Notes: generated by a model not told the origin, from the letters alone. A DNA stretch of 64,000 nucleotides from Microvelia longipes (GCA_018340805.1 JACMZG010000008.1:24393257-24457256); one strand, 5' to 3'; shown: positions 12,596 through 25,812, counted from the stretch's first letter. Numbers and translations: made by a program.

Positions 12596-13481
12596 CTGAA
12601 ACAAATAGATAATTAATATAGAACATTTCATAGAGTAACAGCAGAACACCAAACTATGACTGCAGCTGTAAATTGCAATGAGTGGACTTCTGTGTGGTCT
12701 AGAGGTATCCAGATCACACTAGATGTGGTTCCAGAATCAAATGGAACTTAGTGATAAAAAACTTATGGAAAAATTATAAAACAATAGACAATTGAAAGCA
12801 AAGAAAAAAATTAATATCATCCATATCTTGATAAATCTAAATAAAAAATGTTGTCAAATTAATTTAATTTATGGCACATAAAAAAATTAGTTGAAGTAAG
12901 AAATAATGTAATAAATAAAAAATGGACTTACTTAAAGCAATAAAAGAAAATAATTATTAAATCAAAACTGGTATATATTGCTTCTTTAATGTCTTACTAA
13001 AGTAAACCATCAATATTTTGTTAAACCAAAGCTATTCAAAAGACACACTGAATAAGTAAAATATACTTCATTAAATAAGAATTAATTAGAAAATAGTTTT
13101 AAGGTTTTATGAATGTTCCACAACTGAAACTGACAAGTAATAACTTAAAAAGACAAGTGGAAACATCAATACACCTCAGTGTATTGATTAAATCCAATCT
13201 AATAAACCACCCAATCTTTTAACAAAAATGAGCTGTTTCACTAATTTAAGTCTTAATTGTGATAAGAGCACAAACACCCTGAGCACTTCTCACTCATCTT
13301 AGCTTTCTGAGCAATTAAACCTCACTCTATTTATCAATTAATTTATACTTTGCAATTTATATATAATTTTATTTATATATGATACTCCTTTTTAGTGAAT
13401 TTTCAAAGAAAAATGAGCTTATGAGGTTGGGGTCATGTGATTTGATTCATGTCTAAACAAAACGAATACGATGTTATATAC
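12596..13481 (-). other. Navigator intron (886 bp)
   Basis: GT-AG on the minus strand; phase 1. It contains direct repeat D copy 2. No other exon is recognised. Confidence 0.8.
13135..13399 (+). repeat. Direct repeat D, copy 2
   Basis: Near-identical to 10201-10478 and in the same orientation, about 2.9 kb away. It lies inside a navigator intron. Confidence 0.9.
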
Positions 13482-13565
13482 CTGATGTGTGGTTTAAAGT
13501 GTTGAAATCAGTGAAGTTACTCTCAGTATTACTTCTTAATGGATATGTGCCTACGCCTCGCATCG
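13482..13565 (-). CDS. sick: Neuron navigator (sickie-like), internal exon
   Basis: 84 bases, acceptor GTTTCAG, donor ATCAG|GTATAT. The leading two bases complete an Ala codon with the previous exon, and one base is carried to the next. It reads MRGVGTYPLRSNTESNF, then TDFNTLNHTS. Joined to 12484-12595 it gives ...NHTSGYMSDSD, which supports the order. The segment is Ser/Thr/Asn-rich with no folded domain. Confidence 0.85.
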
Positions 13566-14656
13566 CTGAAACAAAATAAATATCATCTGTTATTAACCAG
13601 AAAAAATAATGTCTCTCAGAATCAAAGTTTTATGTAACTTGTATAAACATACAATTTCAGCACCAGAGGTCCAGGGTTAGCAGCTAGTTTATTAAAATTA
13701 TTCAAATAATTTAAAAATTTAATTTGAAATTTTATTTGGTAAAAAAAAATATTGAAAATTCATCAAAACTGGTTCTATTTATTTAATATGAGATAAAAAA
13801 AAAAATACACCGTAATCTGATAAATCGTCTAATAAACATGTTGCTAATAGCATTGAAACCACAAACTTTTGAACATATGAGGATCTTTGTTATAAAATAA
13901 AATGAAATCAGGAATAAAATTAATAATTTTAACGCACAACAATTGTAATTGCATACATTAGTTAAGTAATTATTCATTTTTATTAAAAATCAATTTAAAT
14001 AGTACATCAGAGAAAATAAAAAATGAAACTCGACCTCCTTGGGGGTTGAACATGACTTGTTTGTATGGTATTTTTCAACCTCTACTTTAGACTTGATCCT
14101 GATAAAAAAAGGGTTGAGTTTCAGGGTTGATCTCTGTGTTTAATCCCATTCACATGACAACTGCTGAGGAGGTTGAACACAGAGTTAAACTTACTGCTAA
14201 ACCCCACTTAGGAACACATTAATTAAAAGCATGTATCAAATATCATGAATGATGGCCTTACCTGATGGCCTTGTTGAATTTAATTTTTATTTTTATAAAA
14301 ACCTTTTGTATTTTTAAAGAGGAAATAAATTACTTATTTAATCTAAAACAGCACTTGTCATGTTGTAGTTTTTAAAATAAACTAATTGAGTTGATTTACT
14401 TCATTTCCTTGTGTTAATTCGTCAAATAAATCAACATATAATTAAATTACCAAGCTGAATTATTCGTTCCAATCTTAATATTGGTACTACAGAATCAATC
14501 CAATCAGTTATGTTTTTAATTTTACATTTTGATATAAGGAACAGGCATGTTAAAACAAAAAATTGGTAAATGTCATAAGGGTGTGGTTGCAAGAGTGAAC
14601 CTATAAATCTCAATTGGTTAGTGCCATGGCGGCCATTTTATCCCTACAACCAAAGT

Positions 14657-15474
14657 GACCAGAGTAAAGAAATATATAAACCAAGTAGGGAAACTCCTAT
14701 ACATGCGTGATCAGCTGATATCTGGCTCAAAAATAGCTAAAATTGGAATAACTGTGCATGACCATTTAGGAATTAGGTTTATTATCTAATTTTATTGGCA
14801 CCACTGATAACATTAGGTGAGTTTTACTTTTTATAATGGTTTTGTACTTTAATATGTAAGTGCTAATTTAATGATTTTGTATTAAATTCTGTGAAATAAT
14901 TGTCACAATAATTTAGTTAAAGATAAATAGGAACTATAGTAAAAGTAAATCACATGTTTTTATTAAGATTTTGATGAACAGACAGACGACAGTATAATGC
15001 TTTAAATATAACTTGAAATTATGATTGCTTTAACTATATTAAAATTTTCAGGTTAAAGTAGTTAAATTACTAATTACAATTAATACTTGAATGGAGAAAA
15101 CAAATATCACTCACAAAAATTAACCAAGTTAAGTAGTGCACACGAAAAAAAAAAGTTTAATTAGCCGCTCAATTAAGGTAATTTAAACAAGCCTTGTATT
15201 TTAAGATTCGCACTTAAACCTCTATCGGATGTGACAAAATGTATTCCTTACACATATTATTAACATTTTATACTAAAATGTACAAAGAAATGCAATAAAA
15301 ACAAAAATGTTGAGTACCGTAAATAGTTTGTTTACATTTACAAGGGTAACACAAGATGGCTGCGCCCATCAGAAAATTTGATCCAACTCCCTGGTGGACA
15401 AAATGTGAACTACATTCCAGGTTTGACAGAAATCCCATTTGTTTCCCTACTTGGTTTATATCTTACTTTAGACC
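14657..15474 (+). mobile_element. MITE-like transposon family C, copy 2
   Basis: About 820 bases with inverted ends. The left end has ATATATAAACCAAGTAGGGA. The right end has GTTTCCCTACTTGGTTTATA followed by TCTTACTTTAGACC. The body matches copy 1 at 8471-9200. It has no transposase frame; the superfamily is not identified. Confidence 0.8.
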
Positions 15475-16260
15475 AGAGGTAAGTTGGTGAACACCTTATG
15501 ATCTCTCCTTAAAATCAGTGAATAGGTAGCCTCACGGTTTCCGGTATAATCTTTTAATAACAGCATGCTTGACTTTTGTTTACGTTTTGATATACTAGTC
15601 TTTACTTTTAAAATCTTGTTATGATGTTTATTAATCCTACTAGAGCAACAAGTCTGCAACTCCAGGCTTTATCCTATCTCATTATATCATTTTGAGAAAA
15701 CAGAGGCCTACTTCAAAACTTACAGAAAGACAACTCAGAGCAAGTAAGTCTTCCGTCTGTTTGACAATAATTTGATGTTTCTTATTAATGCACTAGTAAC
15801 ATTATTTAGCACAGTATTAATCAATAACTTAGTAAAGATGATTCAACTGAAAGTAACTACAACGTATAGTAACGTTAAAATAAATACGTTTCATTTAAAT
15901 TGGTGAAAAAAAGAGGTCAAAACAAACAATAAATGGTAAAACTGACAAAAATGTTAGTAGACCTGAGTCAAGTAACCCATCTTTTTCTCAATCATTTAGA
16001 TCAGCAAAGATACTGAGACCTTGATATTGAGACAGGCTTAGTGACAAACTCCGCCTACTGACCGGAATTAACATTTCAGAATATGGTCTTTTGATCAGAT
16101 CAATCTGACTGGTACTCACAAACGGCAACCTGACATGTAACATGGAACATGGCAACACTGATTTGGACAAAACTTTTTTTTGTTTACAACAGTGTGTGTT
16201 TTAACAGCCTGAATTATGGGAGTCTGCTGAGGAAGTCTGCCTTCATGGCTGTGATAGTAT

Positions 16261-16955
16261 AAGCACTAAAGTGATGTAGAAATTCATACAGTTTGGGTCG
16301 GGGCGGGGGGACACAGTGGTCTAACTCCCTGGTTTTAGGTGGTTCCGAAAAAAACGGATTAGTTGCATCAACTACCGCACCGAGCGCTAGTTTTCATCTT
16401 GTAACGCTTATCACTATTGTTATCAATTTTAAATCAAGACTTCTATTTATGTTTATAAAAATGTAAACAAGACAATTTTTATCTTATGCATTAACTTATT
16501 TTCTTTTTTAGTTGTTAATAAGATATTTTTTTAGAAAATAGGATAACGTGTGTTACGAAAGTTGTGTTATAATGAGACAACGAAGACGTAAATTAAATTT
16601 ATAATTTCCCGGTTTGATGTTTGTTTACAAACATTTTTGATGTTTTGTTTACAAACATTTTGATGTTTGTCTACAAATCATGATTATCATGATATCAGAT
16701 CTACTTAAAATTAACACAGCGTTTATATTTTTATAACATTTTATGAAAATTATACCTTTAAAATAATTAATACAATTTTTAACTTTGTTAAAGACCCTTT
16801 TAAATAATTTTAATCTTGGAATTAAAGAAATAATTATTTTATATACGGTGTACAAGGTGAACCGACCTGCCACTAGTGGAGAAAGGGTGTTAGACCACTG
16901 TGTCCTGCGCCCCCACCCCTACTGTATGAATTTCTACATCACTTTAATAAGCACT
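16261..16955. mobile_element. TIR element E (~0.7 kb) with GC-rich subterminal ends
   Basis: The left arm, 16261-16325, has AAAGTGATGTAGAAATTCAT, then ACAGTTTGGGTC, a G-rich stretch and GACACAGTGGTCTAAC. The right arm, 16889-16955, is its inverted copy: GTTAGACCACTGTGTCC, a C-rich stretch, then ACTGTATGAATTTCTACATC. The interior is AT-rich and non-coding. Confidence 0.8.
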
Positions 16956-18575
16956 CTATTTCACAGCCTGGACATTGCTCTCAGTTTATATGAATAGTAT
17001 ATTTAATAAAAAGGTTTGGCCAACTTTAATCAATACTTAAAGGATAGTGGATTAACCCAATTCCCACAGGGGGAATCACCCTGAAAGTCTACTGAAAAGC
17101 CAGTATACTGGATTCCATCTTCCATGTTCTAGCCTATTGGGATTGGATTCCATCTGCATTGTTTATTAAGCTACATTTAATTAGTGGATTGAATACGATA
17201 TGTGGATTTTATATGCAAATAGTACGTTTACACACACTTCTAGATCCGCGGATCGTATAGAATACGATCTCTCAATACGGTAATATTAGCTGTATGAACC
17301 ATGCGGAGGGGATCCGATCGCATACAATAGAACTAGGGAGATGGAATCTAAATGGATCCCCTGATACACTGTATGTACCTTTAGAGACGATCATATTTAA
17401 CAGATAACCTTCTCATCGAACTTTTATTTCATTTCTATATTACCGTTTTTGATCAAATAACTTTTGGAATAATATTTTTTTTTAGTGTAACTTTATTATT
17501 ACGCAAAGAAATCACAATTTAATTAAATATATTTTTTGTTTAAAACTTTCTTATAACCAAAAGTGAACATTCACTATAAAAGACGCCATGTTTTGCGGGG
17601 ATCAGTTATCACGTAATCTCACTCGATCGACTAAACAAATACGCTGCAAGAACCGTAAAGTTAATTGATCGCCTGTTAAATACCCTGTGTGTACGTAGTA
17701 AATGTTATAAACATTCTGAGGTTATAACCTGACTTTTATATGAATGTCGTGTGACGTTATTGAAGGAATCGGTACATGAGGTCAACATAGAAAATTTACT
17801 ATTTATTCCAGCAATGACATCTAATCTGGACAATAACCTAACTATAATGATGTCAAAAAAATTATTTCATTCATAAAAACCCTCCAATTGAATCGCCTTA
17901 TAAATTCAGTCAGCCTGATGTGTACGTATTATGTATACTATATACATAAATCATGTATGCATAAGAATATGAAGTATACTAAATAGTATACAGAATATAA
18001 TAGTACATAAAATTACAAAAGAAAAGAAATATTTAATAAACAGTTTTGCTTACGAAGTGTAAAACAAACAAAAAAATTAAAAAACAAAACAGTTTCTTTA
18101 CATATTTTTCCAAAAAACTTACCAAAAACGTTTGTTTTTATTTTGTTTAGAATTCATAAAACAAGATCAAACGACCTATCACTAAATTCTACTAAAAAGC
18201 AAGAATAATGAACACAAATTCGTAATAAAATCCACATAATTTTTAAACTAAATCTTCAAAAATAATGAAATAAAACAAAAATTATGCTGAGATGGCGCAA
18301 AATTTGACAGTTATCCCCACTCTGACACGTCCCCACTTCAATCAACCAATCACATGTTTGCGGGAAATATACCTCAGTTTAAATTCAAACCCATAACTAA
18401 TGTTTCAATATAAAAATTAAAGAACTAAGTCAATAACTTTAAACTTTGTTGATTTTGTTTAAAATTCTCTTTAAATTAAGAAACTATTAAATTTTCTTAA
18501 TATCTTACTTATAAAAGGTTTGAAATTTAGATTTTCTTTACTTAATAGATTAACATCTCATTTTATCTCATAATT

Positions 18576-18775
18576 TTGTTTATATACTCTATCTTACTAT
18601 CAAAAGATATCATTTCATTTATATATTTTATCTTACTATCAAAAGATATCATTTCATTTATATATTTTATCTTACTATCAAAAGATATCATTTCATTTAT
18701 ATATTTTATCTTACTATCAAAAGATTCATTTCATTTATATATTTTATCTTACTATCAAAAGATATCATTTATTTA
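18576..18775. repeat. 39-bp minisatellite, five units
   Basis: Unit TATATTTTATCTTACTATCA plus AAAGATATCATTTCATT, repeated about five times with little variation; the fourth unit has a small deletion. The unit is a multiple of three, so one strand stays open and looks like a repeat peptide. There is no reason to think it is translated. A run of ATT trinucleotides follows to about 18920. Confidence 0.9.
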
Positions 18776-18865
18776 TTATTTTTCCATACTTTTTACCTTT
18801 ATTTGTTTATTTTATTATTATTATATTACCAATATTATTATTGTTATTATATTAGTATTATTTAT

Positions 18866-18898
<33 letters not shown>

Positions 18899-19151
18899 AC
18901 TATTTTATTTATTATTATTAACATACTTACTTTTTACTTTTATACTTTGATGATTTCAAATAGTATTATCACTACATATATAATATACAGCCTGTTACAG
19001 GTTTTAACCGGATTTGAACCAGCCTGGTTTAAAGCTGATATTAGTAAAGTTAAAAGCTTATTCATCAAGAGATATTTTGTTGAATTTCATTAATATAAAC
19101 TCCCCTTGCATTCATATTTGTAGTAAAATGATTTTGTAGGTTTTAATTTAC

Positions 19152-19299
19152 CTCTGTTCCTGTCCTGAGGTGAGTTCCTAGGAAGGCCAGAGTTGGGTTT
19201 ATATTGCTGTAATAGAGGTTCCATAGGTTTTAGACCTACAAGACTTGTAGCGTCCAATCCATCTTCCAATACACTATCCTTCATATTCTCATCTTCCTC
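19152..19299 (-). CDS. sick: Neuron navigator (sickie-like), internal exon
   Basis: 148 bases, acceptor AAACAG, donor AGAG|GTAAAT, phase 0 in and one base out. It reads EEDENMKDSVLEDGLDATSL, then VGLKPMEPLLQQYKPNSGLP and RNSPQDRNR. The open frame extends past the donor into the intron but stops soon after. The acidic start followed by a Pro-rich stretch fits the disordered central region of navigators. Phases match both neighbours. Confidence 0.85.
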
Positions 19300-19999
19300 C
19301 TGTTTACATATAAATACCAGTCACATTTAAAATTTATCTAAGAAAATATGAACCTAAGAAATATAATTTTTTAGTCAAATTTAAATTCATCTAAAAAAAA
19401 AAATAATTAGATAGACAAAAGAATAGCTTAATTTACAGAATAGTGGCTTTTACATACAACACAAAGGAGAAACTTTATACACATAAAATAGCCACAAATA
19501 ATTTTATGCATTTTGAAAGATACTGACTCTCATCATACACCAATACCATTTAACGATAAAGCAATCCTGAATAATTTAAAGATTATAACATTGAATGTTA
19601 AATTATATTTAATATAAATATAATATACATCATTAATATAATAAATATTAATAATTTATTATTTTAATGTCTGCATTAATTATGATGTCTTCACAATGAA
19701 ATTCATTTATAAATCAATTTAATATGGAATTCATTATTTGTCTTTTACATTGTATATATATTTGAACTCTATTAGTAAGAGCATAGCTTGATATTCCTAA
19801 TTCTAAAACTAATATCTTTGTGAAAAAATTATATAAACTTGTAATCGCAATAGCCTACAATTTTAAAAAGTTACTTAATAATAACAAAGCCTAGAAGGTC
19901 GATTGAACAATTTCATTAAATTTCAATTTCTTTAAATATCCAAAAGAATTATTAATGATTATACATTAGAATAATTATACATTATTAATCATTAAATAC
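19300..19999 (-). other. Navigator intron (700 bp)
   Basis: GT-AG, phase 0. AT-rich; no other feature. Confidence 0.8.
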
Positions 20000-20140
20000 C
20001 TGAATTTTACAAGGAGAGAGTGAGCGAGGAGGGATAGGTGTTACAGAAGGTGTTGTTGTTCTACTGTAACTTTTAACAACAGCTGTTGGCTTAGGAATCC
20101 CACTGCATAGCCGTTGTTCTCCTGACAACAACTCCATGCT
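20000..20140 (-). CDS. sick: Neuron navigator (sickie-like), internal exon with GIPKPTAxVK motif
   Basis: 141 bases, exactly 47 codons, acceptor TTTACAG, donor TTCAG|GTATTT. It includes CSGIPKPTAVVKSYSR, then TTTPSVTPIPPRSLSPCKIQ. GIPKPTAAVK-like sequence is conserved in navigators from insects to vertebrates, and short SxIP/PxxP-like segments of this region are linked to microtubule and SH3 interactions in the family. The function of this segment here is inferred from homology. Confidence 0.88.
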
Positions 20141-21180
20141 CTGTAAAAGTACAATGAATTTTACAAAACAAAAAAAATATTTTAAATAAAACTTTATTTT
20201 AAACAAATTTTGAAATATATTATTATGTTAAATTTTAAAATAATAAAAGATTGGCACTTGGCATTTAAATTTAAAAAATAGAGGTAAATGTTTATATTTA
20301 GGAACATCTTTTGTATGATTCAGTAATTTTTAGTGAATTTCCATTGTAAAAAATCGACAAATGTTATTAGTAAATATTTATTAGAAAATTAAAATTATTT
20401 TGATTTTAATTATTATTAAGCATATTTTATTTAAACTTTTATGAAGGTCCAAAATACTTCCAAATAAATGAGCCTCACAAAATTTTGTTGCAGTTCTTAT
20501 ATTATGTACGTACTTAAAAATACATGTGCATACTTACAGCCTAAAAATACCTTAGATCCAGCTGAGAAATAATAAAGTTTCATTGTCTATAGAAAATTGG
20601 CTAAAAGAGTTTATTGATTATTATATATATTAATTTAGTAAATTGATAAAAGCCCTCTATTTATCAAAGGTTGTCAAATATCAAAATCAGTAACTTTTCA
20701 ATTTTAAGCTAAGCCGGAAATATTTTTAGGACAGCTTTTAAGTAGGTATTTCACAGCCACAAAATTGATGGTAAAGTATGATTTTATACGTAAATAAAAT
20801 AAGGTAAATTCATAATTGCATTAGCAAAAATAATTTACAGAAAAGAATTGTCAGTAAACCATAATTTTCAGACAATTTGAGGCAATAAAATGGTATTAAG
20901 TTACTATACTGCAAGTTATTTCTACTGAGGCAAAGTTATTGTTATTGCAACAGAAATATATTATTTCACAGCTTTTGCTTGTCAATTTCTATAGTAATCA
21001 ATCACACTAAAATAATTTATAATCACATTTAAATAATTTATAATCACATTTAAATAATTTATAATCACACACTTTAAAGCGAAGTAGTGCCATTATATTT
21101 TCTAGTTCATAAACTGGACTTTTAAGAAATTTAATATTTTCTTAAGTGTTGTAAATAGGGTGATGACAACAAAAGCTTAC
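20141..21180 (-). other. Navigator intron (1.04 kb) with a 22-bp triplicate
   Basis: GT-AG, phase 0. At 21010-21068 the unit AATAATTTATAATCACATTT occurs three times. Nothing else is recognised. Confidence 0.8.
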
Positions 21181-21463
21181 ATTATGAATCATCTCTTTAT
21201 GAAGAGGTGAGCCTTGTTCTTGCTGTTGACTAGTATTGTTTTGAGCAGTATTTGTATCAACTGATGGTGCAACCTGGGCAACTTGACCTGTTACTTGAGT
21301 ATTATTCTGACCAGGGGAAGAATTGTTCTGTTGACCATTAGACTGTTGATTTGTTGCTGTTTTCCCACTAGAAATAGGTCTGGTCGGTCGAGCTAGTCGA
21401 GATTCTTTACCAGTTTTTCTTCTAACGACAGATTTTTCAGTTGATTCTGATTCTTTTTTATCA
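21181..21463 (-). CDS. sick: Neuron navigator (sickie-like), largest exon, Gln/Asn-rich
   Basis: 283 bases, acceptor TTTTTTTAG, donor ATAAT|GTAAGC. One base completes a Ser codon, then 94 codons. The first part is charged (DKKESESTEKSVVRRKTGKE, SRLARPTRPISSGKT). The rest is low complexity, with NQQSNGQQNNSSPGQNNTQ and SQQQEQGSPLHKEMIHN. Gln/Asn expansions in this part of sickie are common in insects. There is no folded domain. Confidence 0.85.
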
Positions 21464-22582
21464 CTAAAAAAACCGCATGGATGCAATTAGATCAATAGAA
21501 CATAACAGTATAAAATAGTACATCTATATCAAAAAAATATATCAACCGAATTTTATCACAGGCATCGTAAGGTTTTGAAGTGTTATAATTACTATTATTG
21601 GTTTAATGGAAACTTGTTATTATTTATTAAGTCCTTCTTTTGATGGACAGGAGTGGAGAGAACTAAGCAGAATCAGGGAAAAATGTCATGTAATGATGAA
21701 CTTAATTCTCATCAGATCATCCCTATTGGGTTGATGGTTTTTAACCTTCTAGGCTTCTCCTAGGGATTTTAATCTTCTAGGCTCTCTTGTAAAAGAGATT
21801 GTAGTGTTACTTTACAATTAATTTAAAATTTGATGAAGTGGTGTTGTTATTGGCATTCATATGCATGTTCAAGTAATGCACTGAAGTAATGCTTATTTGT
21901 TTCAAAGATCATACAAAATATTAGTATAATATTTGAAACAATTTTAAAGCCTTTCACTTGTGTTTCAACTCTAGCTCAAAACAACCACAACTAAAGCATG
22001 AGAAAATGTTTCGAATGAAATTGTAAAAAAATTGTGTTTTGTGAAAAATTGTAAAATCATCAAAAACCAGATCAAGTACTTTTGGCGTCACATTGTTCAA
22101 TTTGCCCCACAATCTCACCATGAAAAAAATCAAATGGATTTAAACAAACAATTTGCTTGATAAAATCATGAACCATTATAGGCTTATTTACTACTAAGGA
22201 CTGTATGTATATACTTTGCAAGTCAGTAAAAATTGTAATTTTTGAGGGTACTTAATAACCATATCTTCTGCTAAAATTTGAAAAAGAAAAATTTAATATA
22301 TAAGCTGTTATGATCTAATTTTAAAAATGTTCAAAAGTTTATCTTATAAAAATGCAAAATTATATACAATACAATTTTAAAATCAAATAAGACAAGTAAA
22401 TTATGATTTTTCTAAATTTACTATGGTAAGTAAGTATACTAGCCTCTGTTAGACAGCTAAATAAGTATTTACTTATTTAGCTGTGTATAGATATTTGTAG
22501 CTGTAAATATATATAGCTGTAAATAGATATTTATCTATTTACTTATGTTTAATATTATTAAAGACTTTGTTGAAAGTAATAC
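21464..22582 (-). other. Navigator intron (1.12 kb)
   Basis: GT-AG, phase 2. It contains a 32-base near-perfect palindrome at 22453-22484 and related AGCTGTAAATA hairpins up to 22540. No exon. Confidence 0.8.
22453..22484. repeat. Palindrome, 15-bp arms
   Basis: ACAGCTAAATAAGTA, TT, then TACTTATTTAGCTGT. It is followed by partial repeats of the same words. It is AT-rich and probably cruciform-prone; no RNA gene is implied. Confidence 0.75.
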
Positions 22583-22688
22583 CTATTTTTAGAGTCACTA
22601 TGTATACTATTTGACGAATCGCTTCGCTCGGACTTAGTGGAACTCACTCCACTTGAACTTGACGTTCGTTTCGGACCGCCACCACTTC
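22583..22688 (-). CDS. sick: Neuron navigator (sickie-like), exon with KRTSSSSG motif
   Basis: 106 bases, acceptor TTTTTTTAG, donor AATAG|GTATTA; two bases in, two carried out. It reads SGGGPKRTSSSSGVSSTK, then SERSDSSNSIHSDSKN. The KRTSSSSGxSSxxSERSDSS block matches the corresponding segment of insect sickie and is a strong family anchor. Together with the preceding exon it gives MLDKLKLFNHKEKSRQG-SGGGPKRTSSSSG in one frame. Confidence 0.92.
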
Positions 22689-23537
<849 letters not shown>

Positions 23538-23695
23538 CTTGTCTGGATTTTTCCTTGTGATTGAATAATTTAAGCTTATCTAGCATAGAATTCTTATTGG
23601 CGGCATTGTTGGCTGGAGATGCAGCTTGAGCACTATAAGGACTCGCTACTGCAGCACTTCTTACTCCTACTCTAGGCTGCCCACTTGCAATCCCA
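23538..23695 (-). CDS. sick: Neuron navigator (sickie-like), exon with MLDKLKLFN motif
   Basis: 158 bases, acceptor GTTTTAG, donor ACAAG|GTACCA; one base in, one out. It reads GIASGQPRVGVRSAAVASPY, then SAQAASPANNAANKNS and MLDKLKLFNHKEKSRQ. SMLDKLKLFNxKEK is a diagnostic conserved segment of the navigator family. The Ala/Ser-rich lead-in varies between species. This exon and 22583-22688 are the firmest basis for naming the gene. Confidence 0.93.
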
Positions 23696-24054
23696 CTAAA
23701 ACAGATAAAAACCATTTTAGACTATTTTTAAAAATATTCTAATTAGTATAATTAAAAGAACATGCAAAGTAGAGTATAGTGCTTAAACATTACGCAATCC
23801 GATCATAATCTGCATTTAATTTTGAAATTTACCTTGGATCATCAAGTTCGTTATTGTATTAAGTTTTCACTGCACTGTTAGCCGTGAGTAGTTGAAAAAA
23901 GCTCCATTTTCCAATTCTACTATATTACTACTATTGTGGTAACAAACAAAAAGCACAATTTTTCTCAGTATCACACCCAAGTCAGACTACGCTACATTAA
24001 AACCTGTAGGATGCGTTTAGCCCCTATATAGCCTCGTTAGTTCTTAATTTTCCT

Positions 24055-24606
24055 TATTCATTCCGCAGGTATATAAGAAAGTATTGTGTTTCCAAAAAAA
24101 GTCCGAAACCAGGATGTCACCAGAATTATTGTTTCAGCTGTTTTTAAGGCCTCCTAAGCGGTTTTTACTAAGTTATTGGTCGTGTGTCTGTTATTATCGT
24201 CTGTTTATCAGTGTATTTATGCTAGAGAGTTGAAACTTTGTAAAAAAAATCAGTCTATAGGCGCAGTTGTACTATCCGGAAACTATTTTTTTTATGATGT
24301 CATAAATTGCAATGACTCGAAAAATCGTAAAACACGAAACAATTTAGTGATCGCATCTAGATTTGGCACGCATGTAGCTATGTATGAGAATAATGTATGT
24401 GCAAGTTTCATACCAATATCAACGTTTTTTTATAAAATTGTAAAAAAATCAGACAATAATCAAAAGGAGTTGAAATTAGGTACAAGTGTATACCTTTACT
24501 CAATAAATATGTACACAACGTTTCGAAGCAGGTAGGAAGGATGAGCGAAGCAAATCTGACGTGACGAGGAAAAGACCCGAAACACCCTGTACCCGATTTT
24601 TTTTTA
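24055..24606 (+). repeat. Repeat family A, copy 2 (near full length)
   Basis: Runs from GCAGGTATATAAGAAAGTAT through TAAGGCCTCCTAAGCGG, TTATGCTAGAGAGTTGAAAC, AGATTTGGCACGCATGTAGC and TGAGCGAAGCAAATCTG to CACCCTGTACCCGATTTTTT. It best represents the family order. The frame at 24176-24535 is only this repeat. Confidence 0.85.
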
Positions 24607-25733
24607 TTGAAGAGTAAAAAGTATGTTCTAGAGCATGAGATTGAAATCGGAAAACGCTAGACTCATCAGCATAATTTGCTGAACATCTGTACAAAATTCA
24701 AGTCAATAATAAGAAAAGTGACTGAGCATTTTAAGGAACGCACAGCTTTTAAGAACAAGCAGGACTAAGTTTGCTAAAAGGCTTTTATGAAAATTGAATG
24801 CATTTCCGATACAATATAATTATTATAATAATAGAAGTGAATGTCAGTAAAATATTATTTGGGATTTCCTAATTTACAGTATTTGTTAAGTTGATAATGA
24901 AACAAAGTAGTAGTGAAAGGCTGCATCTAATGATACAACTTGCTATATGGCAGGTTTTAGGCCATTTAGGATAACATTAAAATCTTATGACCTTAATGAT
25001 TCGCATTAGAGAATAAATAGGATCTGTTGTATTACATATATATGAGACTTTAAAAGGAATAAAACATATAATAAACTCATATTGCGAAATATTACTGAAG
25101 AAATCATATTATAAAAAAAGGACTTATAACCTAAATAAAGCAAAGTCGGGGGGTTTAACAGTTTATAAATAATTTTGATACGAACTCATAAAATTTAAAA
25201 AGTTTAAACAGAACTTTAACTTTGTCTACCAATGCATAACATTAGGTTGGCTGTCCAAATGCTTAGTTGAAATTTTCTGAGCTTCAAAAGTGATGGTTTA
25301 TGGGTTTACCTTATGTCCAGCAAGTGGCGGTCATAAAGGAGTCTAGTCTAGTCTAGCGGTCATCACCAATTATTCTAGTAATGAAGAAAATTCCATTCTT
25401 TTTACGATTAAGTAAGAAGGAAAAGTGTTTAATATGTTTTAGCTTGCTCCGCTCGCTTTGGGAAAATATTTTACCAGTAATATGCATCTATGCATGTTAA
25501 TTAAAAGCGCGTAATGCGGCATAACTATAGCTTTAGCCCCAAGATGGTTAAAAAGAGATTATCAGAGCTGGTTCTATTCATCTCTTTTTTCTTGATATTA
25601 CTCCGCCTATGATGATAACCAAATACCACCACTGAGCCCAGCATGTGGTTTTTATCTCCACCATTTTAAACTCATTATAAATTTAGTTAAAGATGGAAAC
25701 AAACATTTTAGGGAGGGGGGTCCGTAGCCCCCT

Positions 25734-25736
<3 letters not shown>

Positions 25737-25812
<76 letters not shown>
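25737..25812. repeat. TA microsatellite
   Basis: About 76 bases of pure TA, immediately after GGGGGGTCCGTAGCCCCC, itself a possible element end. Confidence 0.95.

Larger units (their letters stand above)
13566..19151 (-). other. Navigator intron (5.6 kb)
   Basis: GT-AG, phase 1. It holds transposon C copy 2, the GC-rich TIR element E, a triple TTGATGTTTGTTTACAAAC motif near 16615-16675, and a 39-bp minisatellite. No internal exon is recognised. Confidence 0.75.

Noticed and set aside
24176..24535. 119-codon plus-strand frame
   Set aside because: It lies wholly inside a family A repeat and is not conserved in other copies.
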